A DNA stretch of 64,000 nt from Opitutaceae bacterium (GTDB taxonomy: Bacteria; Verrucomicrobiota; Verrucomicrobiia; Opitutales; Opitutaceae). Positions 8,484-15,747 of this stretch are shown one piece after another (the first letter of the stretch is position 1; every line of letters begins with the position of its first letter). Location of the stretch: NCBI GenBank assembly GCA_019634615.1, contig JAHCAZ010000005.1, positions 1-64,000 of the forward strand. Direction: 5' to 3'. The translations under genes and the position numbers were made by a program. Below the pieces are notes generated by a model. It was not told where the DNA came from. It saw only the letters and a program-made list of their open reading frames with translations, and made no database searches.

Positions 8484-9494
8484 ATGAAAATCCGCGGGAT
8501 CTTCACTCCGAACATCGTGCCGTTCGGCCGCGACGGCGGCATCAACGAGCACGAGCTGCGGCGCCTGACCTCCTGGCTCATCGACAAGGGCATCCACGGC
8601 CTCTACCCCAACGGCTCCACCGGCGAATTCATCCGCCTCAGCTACGAGGAGCGCCAGCGCGTCGTGCGGATCATGGCGAGCGAGAACCGCGGCCGCGTGC
8701 CGATCCTCGCCGGCGCCGCCGAGGCCAACGTGGACCTCGTCCTCAAGGCCTGCCACGCCTACGCCGATCTCGGCTGCGCCGCCGTGAGCCTTACGGGCCC
8801 CTATTACTACAAGGTCAGCCAGGAGAGCATCGAGCACTACTTCCGCGAGATCGCCGCCAAGAGCCCGATTGACATCCTGCTCTACAACATCCCGCAATTC
8901 TCCAACGAGATCGGCATCCCCGTGGTCGAGCGCCTCGCACTGGATTGCCCGCGCATCATCGGGATCAAGGACTCCAGCCGCGACTTCCCGCGCTTCGTCA
9001 CGCTGCTCGCCCGGATCAAGCCGCAGCGGCCGGACTTCGTGGTCTTCACCGGCACCGAGGAAATCCTCTTCCCCAGCCTGATGATGGGCGGCGACGGCGG
9101 CACGATCGCGAGCTCGAGCGTAATCCCTGAGGTGATCCTCAAGCTCTTCGCCGACTACCAGGCCGGCAACTACGCCGAGTGTCGGCGCGTCCAGCTCAAG
9201 ATCCAGGAGCTGATCGGCGCCATGTTCGCCGCCGGCAATTTCCCGGAAGGCTTCCGCGCTGCGGTGGCTTTGCGCGGCTTTGATCCTGGTCCGGCGCGCT
9301 TCCCGTTGAGCCCGCACGAGGCCGCCCAGTTGGAGGAGGCCAAGGGCAAGCTCGCCTGCATCCTCGGCGACTGCGGTTACGCCGAGGCCGCCAAGGAATG
9401 CGAGTTGCGCCGCGCCCGGACCGCCACCGCGCCCGTCTCGCGGGCCGAGGTGGAACAGATCGTGCGCGCCGTGATCACGAAGATCCGCACGTGA
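8484..9494 (+). CDS. DHDPS/NAL-family class I enzyme with C-terminal encapsulation-peptide-like tail
   Basis: A 336-residue (beta/alpha)8 enzyme of the dihydrodipicolinate synthase / N-acetylneuraminate lyase family. Signature parts are the carboxylate-binding GSTGE (44-48), Tyr134 in YNIPQ, and the Schiff-base Lys162 in GIKDSS. Members act on pyruvate or 2-oxo-acid substrates; the substrate here is unknown. Family members usually end at about 290-310 residues. This one continues with a linker (ARTATAPVS) and an amphipathic helix [15 protein letters not shown] (320-334), which matches the pattern of encapsulation peptides that carry enzymes into bacterial microcompartments. The next gene, 1 base away, is a BMC shell protein, which supports that reading. 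The ATG at 8484 is chosen because family homology begins at its first residues ([12 protein letters not shown]). It is probably not the lysine-biosynthesis DapA, given the context. Confidence 0.88.
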   Translation: MKIRGIFTPNIVPFGRDGGINEHELRRLTSWLIDKGIHGLYPNGSTGEFIRLSYEERQRVVRIMASENRGRVPILAGAAEANVDLVLKACHAYADLGCAAVSLTGPYYYKVSQESIEHYFREIAAKSPIDILLYNIPQFSNEIGIPVVERLALDCPRIIGIKDSSRDFPRFVTLLARIKPQRPDFVVFTGTEEILFPSLMMGGDGGTIASSSVIPEVILKLFADYQAGNYAECRRVQLKIQELIGAMFAAGNFPEGFRAAVALRGFDPGPARFPLSPHEAAQLEEAKGKLACILGDCGYAEAAKECELRRARTATAPVSRAEVEQIVRAVITKIRT

Positions 9495-9495
9495 G

Positions 9496-10116
9496 ATGCA
9501 CGCCCTGGGGTTCATCGAGTGCCCGTTCCTGGGCGTCACCGCCCTCGTGGCCGACCACGCGGTAAAAACCGCCGGCGTCCGCCTGCTGGGCTTCGAGACC
9601 ACGGGCAATGAGCGCATCCTCGTGCGGCTGGAAGGCGGCGTCGCCGCCGTGGCCGCCGCGCTGGCCGGCGCCGAGGAGCGGGCGCAGCAGCTGGGCGCGG
9701 TCGTCACGACCTCGGCCCTCCCCCGCCCTGCCGCCGGGCTGGAGCGCCTCATCCATTTACCCAACGCCCAGAACCCCCTCTACGGCGGACGCGACCAGCT
9801 CCTGCCGACCGATCATCCCGCAACCCCCGATTCCACCATGAGCACGAAACAACCCGCCCTCGGCATCCTCGAAACCCAAGGCCTCACGGCCGTCCTCGAG
9901 GCCACCGACGCCATGCTGAAAGCCGCCAACGTCACGCTCGTCGGCAAGGAGAAGATCGGCGCCGCCTACGTGACCGTGATCGTCAAGGGCGACGTCGCCG
10001 CCGTCACCGCCGCCGTCGATGCCGGGGCCAAAGCCGTGGGCAACCTCGGCAAGCTCGTCGCCGCCCACGTGATCGCCCGCCCGCACGACGACCTGGTTGC
10101 GCTGCTGCCGAAGTAG
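9496..10116 (+). CDS. Tandem BMC-domain microcompartment shell protein
   Basis: A 206-residue open frame holds two BMC domains. The first (about 1-80, starting [27 protein letters not shown]) is divergent. The second (about 118-206, [26 protein letters not shown]) is a canonical PduA-like hexamer domain whose pore loop reads KIGAAY rather than the usual KIGSG. A linker of about 30 residues containing [12 protein letters not shown] joins them, and no stop intervenes. An internal ATG at 9838, directly before STKQPALG, could produce the second domain alone as a 92-residue BMC-H protein. The frame may therefore be a true BMC-T trimer protein, a fusion of two formerly separate genes, or a dual-start gene. 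The start lies 1 base after the DHDPS-family stop (TGAGATG), so translation is coupled. Confidence 0.9.
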   Translation: MHALGFIECPFLGVTALVADHAVKTAGVRLLGFETTGNERILVRLEGGVAAVAAALAGAEERAQQLGAVVTTSALPRPAAGLERLIHLPNAQNPLYGGRDQLLPTDHPATPDSTMSTKQPALGILETQGLTAVLEATDAMLKAANVTLVGKEKIGAAYVTVIVKGDVAAVTAAVDAGAKAVGNLGKLVAAHVIARPHDDLVALLPK

Positions 10117-10156
10117 GCGGGGAGATGGGTGATGGCTGAGGAGTTGACAGGATCCG

Positions 10157-10230
10157 GTAGCTACGAGCGTGAGCGAGTGGAGGTATTGGCCTTCGCTGCG
10201 CGCAAGCCACTCGCTCACGCTCGTAGCTAC
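10157..10230. repeat. Interspersed hairpin repeat family B, copy 1
   Basis: Two perfectly complementary 24-base arms, beginning GTAGCTACGAGCGTGAGCGA at 10157 and ending at 10230, flank a 26-base loop. The repeat lies between the convergent BMC and MATE genes, followed by GAACGTTCGGCG-type short direct repeats up to 10261. The same arms recur at 28900-28972 and 30470-30540. In this position it could also work as a shared transcript-end structure. Confidence 0.85.
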
Positions 10231-10261
10231 GTCGGTGGAGTCCGTCCTTGAACGTTCGGCG

Positions 10262-11737
10262 TTAAGCGTTCGACGTCGAACGTTCCGGCGCCACCCGCGC
10301 CGGCCCCGTCTTGTGGTAGAACCGCCAGCCCAGCAGCAGCGCCGCGGCGGCGAGCCCGGCCGCCAGCGCCGCCCAGATGCCGACGGCACCGAAGCTGCCG
10401 CGCACCCCGAAGAAATAGGCTGAGGGCAGCGCGATGATCCAGTAGGCCACGAACGTGATCGCCGTCGGCACGCGCACGTCGGCGAGGCCGCGGAGCGCAC
10501 CGGCGCCGATCACCTGTCCGCCGTCGAACATCTGGAAGATCGCCGCCACCACGAGGAGCTTGGCCGCGAGCACGACGACGTCCGCCTCGCTCGTGAAGCC
10601 GGCCGCCAGCCACGGTCCGAAAAGGGCGAAGAGAACTGCGAAGGTCAGCATGATCGTCGCTCCTGCGCCCAAGGCGCCAAAGCCGATCGGACGCAGCGCG
10701 CCGCGGCGCCCCTCGCCCACGGTGCGGCCAATGCGCACGGATACCGCGATCGAGAGTCCGAGCGGGAACATGAACGTGAAGCCGGCACAGGCTAGGGCGA
10801 TCTGATGCGCCGCGAGCGGCACCGTCCCGAGCCACCCCATCATCAGCGCCGCCGCGACGAAGGCCCCCGCCTCGAACAGCAGCTGAATCGCCGCCGGCAC
10901 CCCAATCTCCAACATTTCCCGCACTCGCGACCACCGCAGGTCGCCAAACCAAGCCCCCCACCGAACGTTCCAGCGGGCCGTGCCCTCCGACTTGTCCGCC
11001 ATAGGCTCGGCGACGGCGGAAGCTTCAGCGCAGGAGGGCCTGCCTGCCGTAGGCTCAGCGACGGCAGGCCACTCCCCCCGCAATTGCCGCCGCCCCGCCA
11101 GCCACCACCACAGCACCACCGCCGCGATCAGGCGCGCCGCCAGCGTCGCCCATCCCGCCCCCTCGAGCCCCAATGCCGGGGCGCCGAGATTACCGTAAAT
11201 CAGGATCCAGTTGAGGAAGACATTGAGCAGCACGCCACTGAGGAGGATGCCCATCGGGGCCCACGGATGGCCCACCGCCTCGCTGAATTGCCGGAGCACC
11301 TGAAAGACGAGCACCGGCAGCAACGACCAGCCGACGATCTCGAAATACGGCCGCACCGCCGCCACGACCTCCGGCGGCTGCCCGAACAGGTGCAGGAAAG
11401 GCGCCATCACCGTCATCACCACGGCGCCGGCCAGCCCGAGGACCAGCGCCAGGGCCATGCCATGGCGCAGGTAGGCGGCGCATTCGCGCGATTGTCCGGC
11501 CCCGTGGGCGCGGGCGACGAGGACCGAGACCGACATCAGGACGCCGATGCCGACGATGAACACGAGCGTGAACAACCCATGCGCAAAGGCCGACGCCGCG
11601 AGCGGCACCTTGCCGACATGGCCGATCATCACCGTGTCGGTGATGCCCATGAGCATCTGGCTCACCTGCCCCACGATGATGGGAAAGGCCAGCGCCAGCG
11701 TCGGGCGAAGTTCGGCGAGGTAGGGGGAGCGGGACAC
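10262..11737 (-). CDS. MATE-family multidrug/cation efflux transporter
   Basis: A 491-residue membrane protein with about 12 hydrophobic segments in two homologous halves, typical of MATE (NorM/DinF-like) Na+- or H+-coupled exporters. Family motifs include FPIIVGQVSQMLMGITDTVMIGH near the N-terminus and GVPAAIQLLFEAGAF at the start of the second half. The cytoplasmic linker between the halves (about residues 222-255) is enlarged by a hydrophilic stretch containing AVAEPTAGRPSCAEASAVAEP. This is encoded by two palindromic repeats inserted in frame (10995-11020 and 11042-11069). GTG at 11737 is chosen because family similarity starts at SPYLAELRPTLALAFP and no ATG is closer. Substrate unknown. 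Confidence 0.9.
   Translation of the reverse strand: MSRSPYLAELRPTLALAFPIIVGQVSQMLMGITDTVMIGHVGKVPLAASAFAHGLFTLVFIVGIGVLMSVSVLVARAHGAGQSRECAAYLRHGMALALVLGLAGAVVMTVMAPFLHLFGQPPEVVAAVRPYFEIVGWSLLPVLVFQVLRQFSEAVGHPWAPMGILLSGVLLNVFLNWILIYGNLGAPALGLEGAGWATLAARLIAAVVLWWWLAGRRQLRGEWPAVAEPTAGRPSCAEASAVAEPMADKSEGTARWNVRWGAWFGDLRWSRVREMLEIGVPAAIQLLFEAGAFVAAALMMGWLGTVPLAAHQIALACAGFTFMFPLGLSIAVSVRIGRTVGEGRRGALRPIGFGALGAGATIMLTFAVLFALFGPWLAAGFTSEADVVVLAAKLLVVAAIFQMFDGGQVIGAGALRGLADVRVPTAITFVAYWIIALPSAYFFGVRGSFGAVGIWAALAAGLAAAALLLGWRFYHKTGPARVAPERSTSNA
10995..11020. repeat. Palindromic repeat family A, copy inside the MATE gene (1)
   Basis: The stem TCCGCC...GGCGGA surrounds a core ATAGGCTCGGCGAC. A wider dyad GCCCTCC (10982) with GGAGGGC (11033) encloses it. 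Copies with the same TAGGCT-C/T-x-GCGA core are at 11042-11069, 38241-38266 and 53807-53834. It is translated in frame as part of the MATE linker. Confidence 0.75.
11042..11069. repeat. Palindromic repeat family A, copy inside the MATE gene (2)
   Basis: GCCTGCCGTAGGCTCAGCGA followed by CGGCAGGC: an 8-bp stem around the family core, 21 bases from the first copy. Together they add about 30 hydrophilic residues to the loop between the two halves of the MATE transporter without breaking the frame. Confidence 0.75.
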
Positions 11738-11796
11738 GGGGGATGGACGATGGATCAGACGGAGGGGAACGCTCAACGCTGAACGAAGGCCCTTGT

Positions 11797-11856
11797 GTAG
11801 GAGCGGCTTTATGCCGCGATCGGTTACGCAAGGTCGCGGCATAAAGCCGCTCCTAC
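11797..11856. repeat. Hairpin repeat family C, copy 1
   Basis: The arms GTAGGAGCGGCTTTATGCCG (from 11797) and its complement ending CGGCATAAAGCCGCTCCTAC (11856) form a stem of about 23 bp with a loop of about 13 bases. It lies between the start regions of the divergent MATE and EamA genes. Related copies with variable inner sequence but a constant GTAGGAGC end occur at 20127-20202 and 39878-39945. Confidence 0.85.
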
Positions 11857-11911
11857 GCCAAGCTGTCTTGAGCGTTGCACCGCGCCCGCGCGCGGCGCAT
11901 TTCAGAGCGAC

Positions 11912-12778
11912 ATGACGACCTTCGCGCTCCTCCTCGTCCTCGCGGCCGCCGTGCTGCATGCGACGTGGAACTACTGCGCAAAACGGGCAGGCGGCGGCCT
12001 GCCCTTCGTGTACCTGGTCGGGCTGATCATCTGCACGCTCTACATCCCGGTGGCAGGTGGATATTGGCTGTGGCGTTCGCCGGACCTTCCGTGGGGCGCG
12101 GTCCTGTGGATCGTGGGCAGCGGGGTGTTGAAGACGGCTTACTCGCTGTTCCTGCAGCGCAGCTACCGCGTCGGGGATTTTTCGCTGATCTATCCGCTGG
12201 CGCGCGGGACCGGGCCGCTGCTTTCGACGTTTGCCGCCGTCGTCGTGTTGGGCGAGCGACCCACCCCGCTCGCGCTGGCCGGGGCCATCGTCATCGTCGG
12301 CGCGGTGTTCTTCGTAGCGGGTGGCACGCGGCTGTTGCACCAGGACCGGGCGCATCTCCGGCAGGCGATGGGTTACGGCGTCGGCTCGGGCGTTTTGATC
12401 GCGGCGTACACCTTGTGGGACCGCCACGGCGTGGCCGGGCTGGCGGTGGCGCCGATCCTGTACGATGCCGGCACGGCGTTCACGCAGCTGATCCTGCTCA
12501 GTCCGTTCGCCTGGCGGCGGTGGCCGGAAGTGCGGACAGCCTGGCGCGAGCAGCGGCGTTATGCATTCGGTGTCGCGCTGCTGTCGCCGCTGGCGTACGT
12601 CCTGGTCCTGACCGCGCTGACCTTCACGCCGGTGAGCTACGTCGCCCCGGCCCGGGAGGTGAGCATCGTGATCGGCGCGTTCATCGGCGCGAAAGTGTTG
12701 AAGGAGGCCGACGGCCGGCGCAGGCTCTGGGCCGCAGTCGCGATGGCCGCCGGGGTCATCGCCCTTGCTTTGGGTTGA
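11912..12778 (+). CDS. EamA/DMT-family transporter
   Basis: A 288-residue integral membrane protein of the drug/metabolite transporter superfamily with about ten hydrophobic segments in two EamA repeats. The first ends near LGERPTPLALAGAIVIVGAVFF, a characteristic hinge. The second ends with VSIVIGAFIGAKVLKEADGRRRLWAAVAMAAGVIAL. It opens HATWNYCAKRAG, often seen in this family. Substrate unknown; relatives move amino acids, nucleosides or sugar phosphates. Its last 23 bases overlap the 3' end of the convergent, truncated RHS gene. Confidence 0.88.
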   Translation: MTTFALLLVLAAAVLHATWNYCAKRAGGGLPFVYLVGLIICTLYIPVAGGYWLWRSPDLPWGAVLWIVGSGVLKTAYSLFLQRSYRVGDFSLIYPLARGTGPLLSTFAAVVVLGERPTPLALAGAIVIVGAVFFVAGGTRLLHQDRAHLRQAMGYGVGSGVLIAAYTLWDRHGVAGLAVAPILYDAGTAFTQLILLSPFAWRRWPEVRTAWREQRRYAFGVALLSPLAYVLVLTALTFTPVSYVAPAREVSIVIGAFIGAKVLKEADGRRRLWAAVAMAAGVIALALG

Positions 12779-15737
12779 TCATCATGCATGTGGAACCACG
12801 AATGAACGCGAAGGGATCCATCGCGTCGCGCTCCTCCACCAACCGACCGGCAAGGTCGTAACGCCGCGTTTCCACCCTGATCTCCGATCCATCGGTGCCA
12901 ACGCGTGTCCGCGCCGTGACCCGCCCTTCCGCGTCGAAATCCATGCGCTGCGTCACGCCGTCGCGCGTGGTTTCAAACTGCCGGCCGAGATCGTCGTGGC
13001 GATACGTCGTCGCGAGCCCCGTGCGGTCGACCTCCCGCGCCAGGCCACAACAGGAATACTCGCGGGTGACAAAGGTCCCGTCGGCATACTCCAACCGCAC
13101 CGGCCGGCCCAGGAAGTCGGACTCGGTCGCCTGCCAGGCGGACACTTCACGTCCGCTCGCGGCGTCGATCACACTCTCGCTCACGGTCCGCCCGGAGGCA
13201 TCCATGACGGACGTGACGCGGGTCCCGGCCAGGATCCCGTCGCCCGCCTCGTTGGGTGCGCCCAGGCTCGTCACGGTGGTTTGCCGCCCACCGGCCTCCT
13301 GACGGTGCTCGACGAGGCGTACCGTGCCATCCGGCAGCCAACGCCGCCGCGGTTGACCGTTCCAAGGCCCGGCGCCGTAGAGGAGCGTCTCCGTCGTCAG
13401 ATTGCCGGGGGCGTCCCAGGCCGCACCGGGGGCCGCGCCGCGAATCTCCGATTGGCGTGCAAAGAACTCCTGACCGAGGCGCACGCGTTGGCTCCAACGG
13501 ATCGAGTGAGTGCGGCCGACTTCCACCTCACCGACCGATTCGATCGTCGTGGTCAGTTGCTCGGGCGTGGCGTCGCCGTCGGCGTCAGCCATTTCCTCGT
13601 GGAGGTATTGCGTGCGTCGGACCTCGCCGTTGGCCGCCGGTCGCAGGTATTCCACCGGCCGGCCCTCGAAGTCGTATGCCCACTCCTCGTGGGACCCGTC
13701 GGGATGATCGCGCCGCTGCAGGAGTCCGTAGCCAGGCTCGCCGGGGGTCTCGACGTAGGTCGACACGGTGGCCAGCGCCGCGCCGGCCGGATCGCGGACC
13801 TCCCGCACGGTTTCCTCGCCCCAGGAATACCGGCGGATTTCGCGTTCATAGGTGGCCACGACGGCCCCGTCGCGACCCGCGACCGCGATGGTCTCGATGC
13901 GACTGTCGCCAAGGTCCACCACTTCAACCGACTCCTGCCGGAGCCCGTTGCCCGTGGCGAAGGTCCACGCGCCCGTCTCCGGATCCTGGCTGTACTCGCT
14001 CACGCGGACCTTCCCTCCCTTGATCCGCGAAACCCGCAGCCGGCCGGAGGCCGAGGGGTCAGGGTTCTCGATGCGGTACGCGAGATACGGCGTGCCCGAC
14101 GGCACGCTGAGTCCGGTCGCCGGGTCGGGTTCGCCGGCATCGGCGGACGGATAGAAGCGCACCTCGTAGGCCGCTTCACCGGTCACCACGACGTCGACAA
14201 ACGCCGCGGGCGCCCGCACTTGGCGCAGGCGACCCGCGGCATCGCGCATGACCGCGGTCCCGCTGCCATAGGGCACGGTCACCGCCAACGCCCCCGGGTT
14301 GTACAGTGCCGGCGTGATCGTCTCGGCCTCGAGCGCGATGCGTCCGGCGCTGCGCCCACCCGGGCCGCGCCCGAGGTTGAGATGCACATGGACGCTGTCG
14401 CGCCAGATCTGTTCCTTGCCCGGCTCGGCGTCGGGGCAGGCCTGCTCGATCTCCACCCCCATCAGGCGGTACTCGGTGTCGCGTTCGAGTGCCATCACTT
14501 CGCCCTCGGGCAGGTGCAGTTCCATGGCCACCATGTCAAACCAGCCGGGTGCCAGCGTTTGATGGCCGGCCGCGAGGCGCTTCTCGAGCGTACGACTGAA
14601 GCCCTCCGGCTCGCCTGCACCCGATCGCGCCTTCCGTTGGAAATGGAAGTGGACCAGGTAGGTGCCCTCACAGGCCACTTGCAGCGGCACCTCGAAGCTG
14701 AATTCCGCAAAATCGAAGCTCAGGCCGGTCGTGCGCCGGTCCCGGTACGCCACGGCGTCCTCCCGCTCGACCACGGGCGCCCGGGCCATCGCGTCGTCCT
14801 CGGTGTCCTCGAGGCTGAGTTCCTGCGTGACCGTGCCCTCCGCCCGCTCGAACAGCGGTGCTGCACCCAGGCATTCGCCCCGACCCGCGATCAGGCGGAC
14901 CGTGCCGCCTGGCGCCGTGACCGTGACGAGGTTGCCATACCCGGTCGCGGGCGACAGCGCCTCGGGCCAGGCCTCGCGGGTTCCGCCGGAGCTGAGTGGA
15001 AACGAGGCGATGCCGGCGAACCGGGCATTCTCGCCGGTGCGCTCCGCCTCGCCGTCGGGCAACGTGTATTCCACGGTCTCGTTCCATTCATCGCGCACGC
15101 TGCGATCGACGGCGGCGCGCACGTTGAGCGCCTGTCGCGTCTTGGTGTGGCCGATCCACCCGGCCAGGGACCAATAGCCCTGGACGAACACTTCATACGG
15201 GCTGCGGGAGGCCACCCGGCTGAGCCACCACTCCTGGCCCACCGAGGTCCAGACCGCCCCTGGCGAACCATCGGCCGGACCCGCCACGACGCGGAGTCCC
15301 CAAAGGTTGCCCCAAGGCGAGCTTTGCGTGTGGTTCGTGAACGAAAGCTCCGACAGACGGTATTTGACCCGGTTGTTCACCGCGTCCACCTCCACCGGCA
15401 CGAGCGCGACGGCACCGGTGCTGTTGGCCCAGGCCGGATCACTGGGCGGAAAGGACGCGTGGTAGGACACCGGCTCGCCGGCGCCGGGGCACCCGGCGAC
15501 CGACCACTGCCCCGTGTAGAGTCTGCCGGTCGTGACTTGCCGGCGGAACACCCGCGGCGGTTCGGACGTGGCGGAATATTCCGTGAAGCCAAGCAACGTC
15601 GCGGTGCCGGCCCGCGAGGTGATGGCCACGTTGTGCACCGGCTCGGGCCGGCCGGATTCGCAGGCCAGGGCGAGCGGTACCGCGGCCAGCAGGACGGCCA
15701 CGGCGATGGGAAGGTCGCGGAGGCAAAGGTGCTTCAT
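12756..15737 (-). CDS. RHS/YD-repeat secreted protein, probably 3'-truncated
   Basis: A 993-residue exported protein. A signal peptide (LPIAVAVLLAAVPLALA) is followed by a long beta-rich region and then YD repeats, for example YDFEGRPVEYLRPAANGEVR and YRHDDLGRQFETTRDG, with a repeat-flanking YSCCGLAREVDRTG motif. RHS proteins form beta-cocoons around a C-terminal toxin or variable domain. Here the frame stops a few repeats in. After GRLVEERDAM the sequence becomes the genome's ACCACGAATGAACGCGAAG-type intergenic repeat (about 12797-12820), and translation ends at 12756 inside the neighbouring EamA gene. The core and C-terminal domain are therefore missing, and the gene is probably a remnant. 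It starts 10 bases after the Ig-domain gene, as a second operon gene. Confidence 0.82.
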   Translation of the reverse strand: MKHLCLRDLPIAVAVLLAAVPLALACESGRPEPVHNVAITSRAGTATLLGFTEYSATSEPPRVFRRQVTTGRLYTGQWSVAGCPGAGEPVSYHASFPPSDPAWANSTGAVALVPVEVDAVNNRVKYRLSELSFTNHTQSSPWGNLWGLRVVAGPADGSPGAVWTSVGQEWWLSRVASRSPYEVFVQGYWSLAGWIGHTKTRQALNVRAAVDRSVRDEWNETVEYTLPDGEAERTGENARFAGIASFPLSSGGTREAWPEALSPATGYGNLVTVTAPGGTVRLIAGRGECLGAAPLFERAEGTVTQELSLEDTEDDAMARAPVVEREDAVAYRDRRTTGLSFDFAEFSFEVPLQVACEGTYLVHFHFQRKARSGAGEPEGFSRTLEKRLAAGHQTLAPGWFDMVAMELHLPEGEVMALERDTEYRLMGVEIEQACPDAEPGKEQIWRDSVHVHLNLGRGPGGRSAGRIALEAETITPALYNPGALAVTVPYGSGTAVMRDAAGRLRQVRAPAAFVDVVVTGEAAYEVRFYPSADAGEPDPATGLSVPSGTPYLAYRIENPDPSASGRLRVSRIKGGKVRVSEYSQDPETGAWTFATGNGLRQESVEVVDLGDSRIETIAVAGRDGAVVATYEREIRRYSWGEETVREVRDPAGAALATVSTYVETPGEPGYGLLQRRDHPDGSHEEWAYDFEGRPVEYLRPAANGEVRRTQYLHEEMADADGDATPEQLTTTIESVGEVEVGRTHSIRWSQRVRLGQEFFARQSEIRGAAPGAAWDAPGNLTTETLLYGAGPWNGQPRRRWLPDGTVRLVEHRQEAGGRQTTVTSLGAPNEAGDGILAGTRVTSVMDASGRTVSESVIDAASGREVSAWQATESDFLGRPVRLEYADGTFVTREYSCCGLAREVDRTGLATTYRHDDLGRQFETTRDGVTQRMDFDAEGRVTARTRVGTDGSEIRVETRRYDLAGRLVEERDAMDPFAFIRGSTCMMINPKQGR

Positions 15738-15747
15738 GGCGGGATCC

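Noticed and set aside
8484..9494. Calling the gene dapA (lysine biosynthesis)
   Set aside because: The enzyme family fits, but the C-terminal tail and the adjoining shell gene indicate a catabolic, packaged enzyme instead.
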